Source of the DNA: Anaerobaca sp035448545
GTDB taxonomy: Bacteria; Planctomycetota; Phycisphaerae; Sedimentisphaerales; Anaerobacaceae
Assembly: GCA_035448545.1 (NCBI GenBank)
Contig: DAOTJE010000001.1
Span: 248,001 to 312,000 of the forward strand
Length of the DNA: 64,000 bases
Reading direction: 5' to 3'
A model generated the notes under the pieces. The model was not told the DNA's origin and did no database searches. It saw nothing but the letters and a program-made list of their open reading frames with translations. How positions within the stretch are numbered: the first letter of the stretch is position 1; each line of letters opens with the position of its first letter. The position numbers and the translations under genes were made by a program. Positions 16,547-24,259 of the stretch are shown here, one piece after another.

Positions 16547-17749
16547 GTGCGACACGGAATACCCATTGCAGACGGCGTCTACTGGGTCGGCATGAACGAC
16601 CGGAAGACGAACCTGTTCGAATCCATCTGGCCCCTCCCACGGGGGGTCTCGTACAATTCCTATCTCCTGATGGACGAAAAGACCCTGCTGGTCGATACCG
16701 TCAAGGACCTCTCGGTGAACGAGTATCTGGTGCGACTGAAGAGTCTTCTGGGTCCGGACCGGCGGATCGATTATCTGGCGATCAACCATATGGAGCCTGA
16801 CCACTCCGGCAGCGTGCCTGTGCTGCGGCGGATCTTCCCCGCCATGACGATCCTCGGCAGCAAGAAGACCGCCGAATTCCTCCAGGACCTTTACGGGATC
16901 AAGGACAACGTCCGGATCGTCAACGACGGCGACGAGCTGAGCCTGGGGCGGCGCAAGCTGCGGTTCTACATGACGCCGATGGTGCACTGGCCGGAGACCA
17001 TGATGACCTACGAGATCACCGGCGCGATTCTGTTCTCGGGAGACGCCTTCGGCGGCTTCGGTTGTCTGGAGGGCGGCATCTTCGACGACCAGGTTCACCT
17101 GGAGTACTTCGAGGACGAGATCCTCCGTTACTTCTCGAACATCGTCGGCAAATACTCGCCCATGGTGCAGAAGGCCATCCAAAGACTGAGCAGTCTGAAT
17201 GTGAAGGTGATTGCGGCCACGCACGGCCCGATCTGGCGGAGCCGGCCCGGCCACATCATCAGCCTCTACGACCGGTGGAGCCGTTACGAGGCCGAGCCGG
17301 GCGTCGTGCTGGTCTTCGGTTCGATGTACGGCAACACGCAGATCATGGCCGAGGCAGTGGCCCGCGGCCTGTCCGACGCGGGGCTCAAGTCGGTCCGGAT
17401 GCACAACGTCTCGACGACCCACGTTTCCTATCTCATCCAGGACATCTGGCGTTACCGAGGTCTGCTCCTCGGCTGTCCGACGTACGATGCGAGCGTCTTC
17501 CCGCCGATGGATGCGTTGCTGAGGCTGCTGAGCACCAAGCGGATCGCCAAACGCATCGTCGGTCTGTTCGGCAGTCACGGATGGGCCGGGGGCGCGGTTC
17601 AGGCGATGGCTGGTTTTGTCAAGGACAACGGCCTCGATCTGATCGAGCCGACTGTGGACGTTAAATTCGCAGGAACGCCCGAGCAAATCGAGCAATGTCA
17701 CGAACTGGGTCGGAGAATGGTCGAGCGTCTCGGCACAACGAGGGCATGA
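16547..17749 (+). CDS. flavodiiron protein (FprA-type O2/NO reductase)
   Basis: A 400-residue A-type flavoprotein. The N-terminal beta-lactamase-like domain carries the di-iron ligands in order: NHMEPDHSGS (H.E.D-H), the single His of MVHWPETM, the Asp of FSGDAFGGFG, and the His of AATHGPIWR. The C-terminal flavodoxin domain begins VVLVFGSMYGNTQ, the FMN phosphate loop. Such enzymes reduce oxygen or nitric oxide to harmless products in anaerobes and microaerophiles. A GTG start at 16547 is preferred: GGAGG lies 8 nt upstream and the conserved start (IADGVYWVG) is retained; the next ATG at 16592 would cut it. No rubredoxin domain is fused. It is followed by argH after 40 bp. Confidence 0.93.
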   Translation: MRHGIPIADGVYWVGMNDRKTNLFESIWPLPRGVSYNSYLLMDEKTLLVDTVKDLSVNEYLVRLKSLLGPDRRIDYLAINHMEPDHSGSVPVLRRIFPAMTILGSKKTAEFLQDLYGIKDNVRIVNDGDELSLGRRKLRFYMTPMVHWPETMMTYEITGAILFSGDAFGGFGCLEGGIFDDQVHLEYFEDEILRYFSNIVGKYSPMVQKAIQRLSSLNVKVIAATHGPIWRSRPGHIISLYDRWSRYEAEPGVVLVFGSMYGNTQIMAEAVARGLSDAGLKSVRMHNVSTTHVSYLIQDIWRYRGLLLGCPTYDASVFPPMDALLRLLSTKRIAKRIVGLFGSHGWAGGAVQAMAGFVKDNGLDLIEPTVDVKFAGTPEQIEQCHELGRRMVERLGTTRA

Positions 17750-17789
17750 GACGCGGCCGGCAAGAGCCTCTCGTGCTGGAGTGGTTACG

Positions 17790-19178
17790 ATGACAGACAG
17801 GCAACGAAGCTGGGAAAAGCGGCTGGCCGCCAAGCCCGATGAGCTGACGATCAACTATGTCGAGTCGCTGTCGTACGACACGCGGCTCTACAAATACGAC
17901 ATCGTCGGCTCGATCGCGCACGCCACGATGCTGGCCGAGCGAAGGCTGATCACACCGACCGAGCTGAAGGCCATCAAGAGCGGCCTGATCGAGATCAGCG
18001 AGGAGATCGAAGCAGGGCGATTCCGGTTCGACAAGACCACCGAAGACATCCACATGGCGATCGAGGCCGCCCTGATCGAGCGAATCGGCGAGCCGGGCAA
18101 GAAGCTCCACACCGCGCGCAGCCGCAACGATCAGGTGGCCACCGACATTCGGCTGTGGCTGCGCGACGAGATCGAGGGCCAGCAGGCGGCGATTGTGCAG
18201 CTTCAGCAGGCGTTCGTCCAGTTGGCCGCCAAGCATGACAACGACCTGATGCCCGCCTACACCCACCTGCAACGGGCACAACCGATTGTCATCGGCGCCT
18301 ATCTGCTCAGTTTCGTCGAGCAGCTCGAACGGGATTTCACTCGCCTGACCAACTGCCGCAACCTGCTGAACGTCTCGCCGCTCGGCAGCGGGGCCATCGC
18401 CGGCTCGACGCTGGCCATCGACCGGGTCAGCACCGCCCGGCAGTTGGGCTTCGCCGACATCGCCTACAGCAGCATTGACGGGATCAGCGACCGCGACTTC
18501 TGCGCCGAGTTCATTTTCGATTGTGCTCTGATCGGCGCGCATCTGTCCCGATTCGCGGAGGATTGGATCCTGTTTTCCTCGAACGAGTTTGATTTCATCC
18601 GGATCGACGATGCCTTCTGCACGTCGTCGAGCATGATGCCGCAGAAGCGCAATCCCGACGTGCTCGAACTGATGCGAGGCAAGACCGGCTCGCTGTACGG
18701 CGCGCTGATCGGTATGCTCACGATCCTCAAAGGCCAGCCATCGGGCTACAACCGCGATTTGCAGGAGGACAAGATTCACCTGTTCGCCGCCGCCGATACG
18801 GTCCGTGCCTCGCTGGAGATGGCCCGGGCGGTGGTGGCGCACACGCAGTTCAAGACCGCCCGGATCGCCGCCGGCCTGGACGCCGGGTTCCTCGACGCCA
18901 CGGCGCTGGCCGAGTATCTGGTGGGCAAGGGGGTCCCGTTCCGCCAGGCGCACGGCATCGTCGGGGCGCTGGTGTCGCTGTGCGAGAAAGACGGGCGCTC
19001 CTTGTCGGATGTGCCGTTGGAGACGTTCCAGGAACACTGCCCGCAAGTCGGCTGCGATGTGTACGAGTATCTCGGGGCGCGGCATGTGGTCCAGCGTTAT
19101 GCGTCGGCGGGTGCGGCCGGGCCCGAACAAGTCAAGGGCCGGATCGCCTACTGGAAGAAACATCTTGCTGAACGATGA
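17790..19178 (+). CDS. argH: argininosuccinate lyase
   Basis: A 462-residue member of the fumarase/aspartase superfamily that splits argininosuccinate into arginine and fumarate, the last step of arginine synthesis. It has TEDIHMAIEA, the TARSRNDQVATD block, THLQRAQPI, and the signature loop SSSMMPQKRNPDVLELMRGK with the catalytic serine. The length equals that of typical ArgH (about 460). ATG 17790 is preferred to the GTG at 17781 because GGAG then sits at 8 nt. The stop overlaps the thiL start by 4 bp, indicating translational coupling. Confidence 0.95.
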   Translation: MTDRQRSWEKRLAAKPDELTINYVESLSYDTRLYKYDIVGSIAHATMLAERRLITPTELKAIKSGLIEISEEIEAGRFRFDKTTEDIHMAIEAALIERIGEPGKKLHTARSRNDQVATDIRLWLRDEIEGQQAAIVQLQQAFVQLAAKHDNDLMPAYTHLQRAQPIVIGAYLLSFVEQLERDFTRLTNCRNLLNVSPLGSGAIAGSTLAIDRVSTARQLGFADIAYSSIDGISDRDFCAEFIFDCALIGAHLSRFAEDWILFSSNEFDFIRIDDAFCTSSSMMPQKRNPDVLELMRGKTGSLYGALIGMLTILKGQPSGYNRDLQEDKIHLFAAADTVRASLEMARAVVAHTQFKTARIAAGLDAGFLDATALAEYLVGKGVPFRQAHGIVGALVSLCEKDGRSLSDVPLETFQEHCPQVGCDVYEYLGARHVVQRYASAGAAGPEQVKGRIAYWKKHLAER

Positions 19179-20104
19179 GACCTCGCGAAGACGATATCAC
19201 GGCATGGTTCCGGCAGCAGAGCCGCATCGATCCGGCCGCGTTTCCCATCGGGATCGGGGACGACATGGCGGAGGTGCGCCTCAATGAGACCGCGTCGGTG
19301 CTGATCACCACCGACATGCTCCTCGACGGCTCGCATTTCGATCTGAAGACCGCGACGCTCGAACAGGTGGGCTACAAGGCCATGGCCGCCAGTTTGAGCG
19401 ACTGCGCGGCGATGGCGACCGTGCCGCTGGCGGCGGTCGTGGCGGTGGCGCTGCCGCCGCCGTTCGGGGCGCGCCAGCTCAAGGAGCTTCACGCCGGGAT
19501 TACGCGGGCGGCCGAGAAATACGACTGTCCGCTCATCGGAGGGGACATCACGTCGTGGCGCCACGATCATCCCTTCGCGGTCAATGTCGCCATGCTGAGC
19601 AGGCGGTCGACGAACGCCCCGGTGCGGCGAAACGGCGCCAGAGTCGGCGATACCGTCTGCGTGACCGGCTCGCTCGGCGGCTCGCTCCTGCGAAAGCATC
19701 TGGAGTTTGAACCTCGGGTCCGTGAGGCCCTGCGCATGGCGCAGACGGTGACTCTGCACTCGATGATGGACATCAGCGACGGCCTGAGCACGGACCTCAA
19801 TCGCATCTGCGAGCAGAGCGGCGTCGGGGCGATCATTGACGTGGCGAGCATTCCGATTTCCGAGGATGCCAGGACCCTGGCCGATCCGCTCCGGGCGGCG
19901 CTGCACGATGGGGAGGATTTCGAACTGCTTTTCACTCTGGCGCCCGACGATTTCACCCGGCTGTTGCAGACGTGGGACGACCCGACGCCGCTTGTCCGAA
20001 TCGGCCGGATCGTCGAAGGCACGGGGATGCAGCTTCGCATGCCGGATGGGAAGCTCATCGAGCTGTTGCCCGGTGGATACGACCATTTGAGCGGGCCCGA
20101 ATGA
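19175..20104 (+). CDS. thiL: thiamine-monophosphate kinase
   Basis: This 309-residue enzyme phosphorylates thiamine monophosphate to the active diphosphate. Family marks are the N-terminal GIGDDMAEV (Mg-ATP site), TTDMLLDGSHFDL, MAASLSDCAAMA, GGDITSW, VTGSLGGSLL, and MDISDGLSTDLNRIC. The N-terminal GDD replaces the more common GDDAA run but keeps both Asp residues. It overlaps argH by 4 bp upstream. Coupling of argH and thiL is an unusual pairing without an obvious functional link. Confidence 0.92.
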   Translation: MRPREDDITAWFRQQSRIDPAAFPIGIGDDMAEVRLNETASVLITTDMLLDGSHFDLKTATLEQVGYKAMAASLSDCAAMATVPLAAVVAVALPPPFGARQLKELHAGITRAAEKYDCPLIGGDITSWRHDHPFAVNVAMLSRRSTNAPVRRNGARVGDTVCVTGSLGGSLLRKHLEFEPRVREALRMAQTVTLHSMMDISDGLSTDLNRICEQSGVGAIIDVASIPISEDARTLADPLRAALHDGEDFELLFTLAPDDFTRLLQTWDDPTPLVRIGRIVEGTGMQLRMPDGKLIELLPGGYDHLSGPE

Positions 20105-20127
20105 GGGCGCAGAATGGAAAGACCAAT

Positions 20128-21822
20128 ATGAAGCACGCACAAGGAACGCATCGAGCGGTTGTCGCGGCACCCATTGTCCTGTTGTTGTGCCTTGTTTGCG
20201 GCGGGGCGGAACATCTGGATCGGGGGCTGGTGGCCGTACCGCGCGCGGATGGATCGGTTTTTCTCAGTTGGCGGATGCTGGCGACGGACACCGACCAGAC
20301 GTGCTTTGCGCTCATTCGCACGGACGACTCGGCGTCCGAAGTCCGACTCACCGGGACGCCGCAGCGATTGACGAATTTCATCGACAAGGGTGCGTGGGAT
20401 CCGGCGGCGTCCGAGCGACGCTACGAGCTTCGCGTCCACGCGCAGGAAGGCTTGCCTGTCAAGGAGACCGCGCACGTCACGATCGGCAAGGACGCGCCGT
20501 CGTACATCCGCATTCCGCTGGCGGGCGATTACGACTTCCAGAAGGTGGGGATCGGTGACCTCGATGGGGACGGCTCGCTCGAATTCCTCATCAAGCAGCC
20601 GAATTTCAATACCGACCCCTATCAGCGGCCCGGCTACTGGAAGCCCAGCACGACTACCTATAAGATCGAGGCCTACCGTCGGGATGGCACGCTCCTGTGG
20701 CGGCATGACATGGGCTGGTCGATCGAGGCGGGCATCTGGTACTCGCCCTGGGTGGTCTATGACGTGGACGGGGACGGCAGGGCGGAGGTGTACTGCAAGG
20801 CGGGCGAAGGCGACCCGCGTGACGAGAAAGGCCTCGTGCAGACCGGTCCTGAATACTTGGTCAAGCTCGATGGCCAGACCGGACGCATCGTGGCCCGGAC
20901 CGACTGGCTCAGCCGGGACGGGTACCCCGACTATAACTATTACTGTCGCAACTTCCTGGCCGTCGCGTATCTGGACGGACGGACGGCCTCGCTGGTTATG
21001 CAGCGGGGCACGTATAACCTGATCAAGGTTCAAGCCCTGGACAAGGACCTCCAGCGGCTGTGGTATTGGGACTCGACGCAGGAGCAGACGAAGTATTCCG
21101 GGCAGGGTTCGCACGGCCTGATTGCGGCCGACGTGGATCGGGATGGGCGGGATGAGCTGGTCCTTGGCGCCGCTGTTCTCGACGACAACGGCAAAGGGCT
21201 TTGGTCGCTGGCGATGGGCCATCCTGATGTCTGTTACGTCGCGGATATTCATCCGTCCAATCCCGGCCTGGAGATCTTCTATGGCTTCGAGACGCGCCAG
21301 CAGACCGATGGGATGTGCGTGGTGGACGCCCGGACGGGGCGCAAACTCTGGGCGCACAAGGAGCCGACGTTCCATCTGCACGGCCAGGGCATGGCCGCTG
21401 ACGTGCTCGCCGAGCATCCCGGGATGGAGGTGCTCGCGGGGGAACGCGACTATCCGAAGCGCTGGCTCTACAGCGCCTCGGGCGAGTTGATCGAAGCGAA
21501 CGGCGAGCGGCCCCTGACGCCGCGGCCGCTCTGGTGGGACGCCGACCCGCAGAAAGAGGTCATCTTCGGCCGCGCGATCGGGAAGTGGAATGGTCCCACC
21601 ATCCAGCCGATTGAAGGACAGGTGATCGTCGTGATGGACTGCCTGGGCGACCACCGCGAGGAGGTCGTCACGAGCGTTCCGGGCGAGCTGCGCATCTATA
21701 CGACGACGATTCCGACGCACGAGAGGCGTCCCTGTCTGCTGACCGATCATCAGTATCGCATGGGTGTCGTCGCGCAGACGATGGGGTATTACTATCCCGC
21801 ACAACTGGCGACCGAATTCTGA
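20128..21822 (+). CDS. secreted rhamnogalacturonan lyase-like protein (PL11 family-like)
   Basis: A 564-residue exported protein with a signal peptide (AAPIVLLLCLVCGG). It opens with the LDRGLVAVPRADGSVFLSWRMLATD module typical of PL11 enzymes, followed by an eight-bladed-propeller-type body rich in calcium-binding repeats: GDLDGDGSLEFLIK, YDVDGDGRAEVYCK, ADVDRDGRDELVLG. The ending YRMGVVAQTMGYYYPAQL resembles the conserved C-terminus of PL11. These enzymes cut the rhamnogalacturonan I backbone of pectin by beta-elimination. The ATG at 20128 gives a short signal peptide and has GGAAAG upstream; ATG 20101, overlapping the thiL stop, is the alternative. Catalytic residues were not verified. Confidence 0.83.
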   Translation: MKHAQGTHRAVVAAPIVLLLCLVCGGAEHLDRGLVAVPRADGSVFLSWRMLATDTDQTCFALIRTDDSASEVRLTGTPQRLTNFIDKGAWDPAASERRYELRVHAQEGLPVKETAHVTIGKDAPSYIRIPLAGDYDFQKVGIGDLDGDGSLEFLIKQPNFNTDPYQRPGYWKPSTTTYKIEAYRRDGTLLWRHDMGWSIEAGIWYSPWVVYDVDGDGRAEVYCKAGEGDPRDEKGLVQTGPEYLVKLDGQTGRIVARTDWLSRDGYPDYNYYCRNFLAVAYLDGRTASLVMQRGTYNLIKVQALDKDLQRLWYWDSTQEQTKYSGQGSHGLIAADVDRDGRDELVLGAAVLDDNGKGLWSLAMGHPDVCYVADIHPSNPGLEIFYGFETRQQTDGMCVVDARTGRKLWAHKEPTFHLHGQGMAADVLAEHPGMEVLAGERDYPKRWLYSASGELIEANGERPLTPRPLWWDADPQKEVIFGRAIGKWNGPTIQPIEGQVIVVMDCLGDHREEVVTSVPGELRIYTTTIPTHERRPCLLTDHQYRMGVVAQTMGYYYPAQLATEF

Positions 21823-21975
21823 AATCCGAAATCCGAAGCACGAAATCCGAGACAAATCCGAATGTCCAGGACGGAAAATCCGAAACGAACGTCTGACCGC
21901 CGCCGGCGTTTGGGGCCTTCGTGCTTTGGGTTTCGAATTTGTCTCGGATTTCGAGTTTCGTGCTTCGGACTTTCG
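21821..21975. repeat. imperfect inverted repeat of the GAAATCCGAA type
   Basis: Just after the lyase stop, a left arm (about 21824-21863, containing AATCCGAAGCACGAAATCC then GAGACAAATCCGAA) is repeated in reverse complement at about 21931-21972 (TTCGAATTTGTCTCGG then ATTTCGAGTTTCGTGCTTCGG). The arms differ mainly by a six-base insertion and one substitution; the spacer is about 68 bp. This is a potential long hairpin and a dispersed intergenic element, not coding sequence, although all frames across it remain open. Confidence 0.8.
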
Positions 21976-21998
21976 CCACGACGGGCGAGCTTGTACTC

Positions 21999-22451
21999 AT
22001 GAGGGAAGTCACCATCACATCGAATTCGCCGGAACAGACGATCGCGCTGGGCCGGGCCCTGGGTCGCCAGCTCGCCGGAGGCGAGGTGATCGCGATCGTC
22101 GGTCCGCTCGGCAGCGGCAAGACGCATCTGATCAAGGGCATTGCCGAGGGCGCCGGCGCCGCCGACCGCCGGGAGGTGAGCAGCCCGACGTTCGTCCTGG
22201 TCAACCACTATGCCGGCCGCCTGGACCTCTATCACATCGACGCCTATCGCCTGGATTCGATCGCCGAGTTCGAGAGGCTCGGGTTTGACGACCTGTGCTA
22301 TCCGGAATCGGTCGTGCTGATTGAATGGGCGGACCGGGTCGAGCCGGCGATTGCCGCTACAAACCCTGTGCGCATCACCCTGGCGCACGCCGGACCGCGC
22401 GCCCGCACCATCCACATCACCGATGCCCCCGAGTATCTCCACGTCTGTTAA
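21999..22451 (+). CDS. tsaE: tRNA N6-threonylcarbamoyladenosine biosynthesis ATPase TsaE
   Basis: A 150-residue P-loop ATPase required, with TsaB and TsaD, for the t6A modification of tRNAs reading ANN codons. It shows the Walker A sequence GPLGSGKT, the family block SSPTFVLVNHYAG followed by LYHIDAYRLDS, and LIEWADRVE near the C-terminus. Length is normal for TsaE. The start at 21999 follows family N-termini; in-frame codons upstream belong to the inverted repeat. tsaB and tsaD are not in the window. Confidence 0.93.
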   Translation: MREVTITSNSPEQTIALGRALGRQLAGGEVIAIVGPLGSGKTHLIKGIAEGAGAADRREVSSPTFVLVNHYAGRLDLYHIDAYRLDSIAEFERLGFDDLCYPESVVLIEWADRVEPAIAATNPVRITLAHAGPRARTIHITDAPEYLHVC

Positions 22452-22472
22452 TGCCATGCTGTGACACCGCAG

Positions 22473-22489
22473 GGTGGGGCGTGCCCACC
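22473..22489. repeat. hairpin after tsaE
   Basis: GGTGGG, loop GCGTG, CCCACC lies 21 bp after the tsaE stop. There is no U-run, so it is a weak terminator at best. A similar small palindrome (GTGCGGTACGCAC) occurs at 46595-46607. Confidence 0.45.
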
Positions 22490-22551
22490 ATTTGCCTGTA
22501 GATTGTGCCTGGGCCTGGTCTATGGACGGATTTCTCCGCTCCGCTTCGCTC

Positions 22552-22670
22552 CGGTCGAAATGACAAAGAGGGGGGATGCTGCGGTCGAAATGACAAAAGG
22601 AGAGGCATCGCGGTCGAAATGACAAAGAGGGGGGATGCTCCGGTCGAAACGGCAAGGGAAAGGGACCCTG
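22552..22670. repeat. left array of four ~30-bp tandem units flanking the GIY-YIG gene
   Basis: Units beginning CGGTCGAAATGACAAA start at 22552, 22582, 22611 and 22641. The first and third are identical over 29 bases (tail GAGGGGGGATGCT), the second and fourth diverge. The array is preceded by GATTTCTCCGCT and is followed at 22687-22718 by a related element, TGTCACCCCGAGCGCAG followed by TCGAGGGGTCTGG. Confidence 0.85.
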
Positions 22671-22793
22671 CGGCCACGGCTCTCTTTGTCACCCCGAGCG
22701 CAGTCGAGGGGTCTGGCCATGAACGCGGTGTACGCTGGGTCTCTTGAGGGCCACTTTGACGCGGCCTGTTCCTCCTCGTGCAGGCGCCGCAGT

Positions 22794-23087
22794 TCAGAAC
22801 CATCCCTCGCTCAGGTCGTGCCAGTCGGGATTCTCGGTGGCGACGAGCGCCAGTTTCTTCTCCCGTCGCCAGTGTTTGATCTGTTTCTCGCGTCGGATGG
22901 CCGCGTGAACGTCGCCGAACGGCTCGAAGTACACAAGCGTGCCGATGTGGTACCGACGGGTGAAGCCCTCGATTTCGCCTGCCTTGTGCTCGGCGATCCG
23001 CCGTCGGATATTGTTCGTCACGCCCACATACAGCGTCCGAGATTGGTTCGATGCGATATAGACGTAGTAGACTTTCCCCATCGGCAT
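22794..23087 (-). CDS. solo GIY-YIG nuclease domain protein
   Basis: A 97-residue protein consisting almost only of a GIY-YIG nuclease domain: YYVYIASNQSRTLYVGVTNN (the two GIY/YIG-type strands), RRRIAEHKAG with the catalytic arginine and neighbouring His, LVYFEPFGDVHAAIRREKQIK with the catalytic Glu region, and a C-terminal ENPDWHDL. Such stand-alone versions are widespread, of unknown role, and resemble YhbQ/Slx1 domains. ATG 23087 is chosen; ATG 23105 and 23081 are alternatives. The gene lies between two arrays of the same 30-bp unit, and in-frame codons farther upstream read through the right array, so they are not considered coding. Confidence 0.8.
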   Translation of the reverse strand: MPMGKVYYVYIASNQSRTLYVGVTNNIRRRIAEHKAGEIEGFTRRYHIGTLVYFEPFGDVHAAIRREKQIKHWRREKKLALVATENPDWHDLSEGWF

Positions 23088-23135
23088 GACACCATCGTAC
23101 TGCATGTGGCCATGCGATGCCAGATTTCTCCACTG

Positions 23136-23225
23136 CGGTCGAAATGACAAGGAGAGGGGACGTTGCGGCGGGAAAGACAAGAAGGGGGCCGAGGGTCTCG
23201 GTTGGCATGACAAGTCGGGAGAAGG
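23136..23225. repeat. right array of ~30-bp tandem units flanking the GIY-YIG gene
   Basis: Units start at 23136 (CGGTCGAAATGACAAG), 23166 (CGGCGGGAAAGACAAG) and about 23199 (CGGTTGGCATGACAAG). They have the same orientation as the left array and are likewise preceded by GATTTCTCCACT. They lie directly upstream of the minus-strand GIY-YIG start and may include its promoter. Confidence 0.75.
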
Positions 23226-23324
23226 CGAGTGGGGACGCTCGCCCTACGCTTTTTTTTTCGTCTGTAGTTTTGCACGTGCGGGGGGTGTTTTCTATGGTTT
23301 GGATGGACTGAGAGGGGCCGCAGA

Positions 23325-23535
23325 TAACGCCGCCCGACCTGTTTTCGGGCGACAAAGTTAAAGGCTCCGAAATCCATAAGGAAACGGAACAGGGGTTGGA
23401 TGTAATTCGGAGACAGGGAATTCACACGGTCATGTTTTTTGAAAGGGTCTGCGGCTCAAAAGAAAAGTGGCAAATCAAGTGACCTTGCGATTCGGTCGAT
23501 AAGGTTCACGGAACAAGCGACGAACAACGTCGAAT
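23325..23535 (+). ncRNA. candidate structured leader upstream of the first prepilin gene
   Basis: The 365 bp before the prepilin gene at 23591 are less GC-rich and contain several clean stems on the plus strand: CGCCCGA/TCGGGCG (23331-23351, 7 bp), a nested TCCG..TCC-ATAA-GGA..CGGA element just after it, an alternative pairing CTCCGAA/TTCGGAG that excludes the nested element, and CGACG-AACAA-CGTCG close to the gene. I could not match it to a known riboswitch, including the c-di-GMP-I consensus. It may be a regulatory leader or a small RNA. Confidence 0.3.
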
Positions 23536-23590
23536 CAACCCATCGTTTTCCATGTTTCTTTTTCTTACGCACAACGAGGAGGACAACAAA

Positions 23591-24082
23591 ATGAAGGCAA
23601 ACAGAGGCTTTACGTTGGTGGAAATCCTGATCGTCGTGGTCATTCTGGGCATTCTGGCCGCGATCGTGGTTCCTCAGTTCACCCAGGCCAGCACCGAGGC
23701 CAAAGAGAACAGTCTGTGCAGCAACCTCCAGTCGCTGCGTTCGCAGATCGAGTTGTACAAGGTTCAGCACAACGATAATGCACCGGCCTTGGCCACCTTT
23801 GAGCAGCAGATGACGTTCTGCACCGACATCGATGGGAACATCCAGGGCGCAGGCAGCAAGGTGCGTGATGCCACCAACGGCTTTATCTATGGCCCGTATC
23901 TGGAAAGAGTTCCTGCCAATCCGTTCAACGACCTGAACACCCTTGCGGCGATGGCTGCCTCCGGAACGCCTGCTGCGGTCGGAGACAATACCACCGGTTG
24001 GCAGTATTTTGAGGATACCGGCGAGATCTACCCCAACGACGATGGATCCACCGCGAGCGGCACGCCGCACGCCTCGCTGTAA
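23591..24082 (+). CDS. prepilin, probable major pilin/pseudopilin (GspG-like)
   Basis: This 163-residue prepilin has a six-residue leader, the cleavage site RG|FTLVE and a 20-residue hydrophobic helix (ILIVVVILGILAAIVVPQF). The globular part carries NLQSLRSQIELYKVQHND, a disulphide-capable pair of cysteines, and a block FIYGPYLERVPANPFND..., ending GWQYFEDTGEIYPND. That block is shared with the next two genes. A strong site (GAGGAGG) precedes the ATG, and it is the first gene of the locus after a long leader, so it is probably the most highly expressed subunit. Confidence 0.92.
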   Translation: MKANRGFTLVEILIVVVILGILAAIVVPQFTQASTEAKENSLCSNLQSLRSQIELYKVQHNDNAPALATFEQQMTFCTDIDGNIQGAGSKVRDATNGFIYGPYLERVPANPFNDLNTLAAMAASGTPAAVGDNTTGWQYFEDTGEIYPNDDGSTASGTPHASL

Positions 24083-24259
24083 CACCGCCAGAATATCTGT
24101 GTCATCGCCAGCAACAATCTGATAGCTGGTTGACATAGAGGTTTGATGAATCAGGCTGACCGGGCCAAGGCCGTTGCCGAAAGCCGGTCAGCCTTCTTCG
24201 TACCACCGATGCCGAAGGGCTGCATGCCTGCGGCCACATGAGGAAAGAGGAGGGACGGG

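Noticed and set aside
15131..17854. A 907-residue version of NagA extending through the flavodiiron gene
   Set aside because: The extra 520 codons are antisense to a gene with perfect family motifs and are Arg/Asp/His-rich; nagA has its own promoter at 16359-16387 and family start at 16294.
17661..19163. Minus-strand frame of 500 codons opposite argH
   Set aside because: Mirror of the argH codon pattern; no domain is seen.
19567..21855. Long minus-strand frame of 762 codons opposite thiL and the PL11-like gene
   Set aside because: Both sense genes have clear family motifs; the antisense product is Arg/His-rich without domains.
22552..23225. Possible CRISPR array, because of the 30-bp periodicity
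   Set aside because: The whole 30-bp unit repeats rather than a repeat alternating with unique spacers, units decay along the array, and no cas genes are present.
23240..23275. Intrinsic terminator GGCGAG...CTCGCC followed by a run of nine T
   Set aside because: No plus-strand gene precedes it; seven bases separate stem and T-run; it looks like part of the dispersed repeat material.
23325..23400. c-di-GMP-I (GEMM) riboswitch before the pilin gene
   Set aside because: The hallmark tetraloop receptor and GGGACGCAAAGCC-like core are not present, although stems exist.
23464..23490. Sigma54 promoter (TGGCA...TTGC) before the pilin gene
   Set aside because: The distance between GG and GC is 16 instead of 10 bases.
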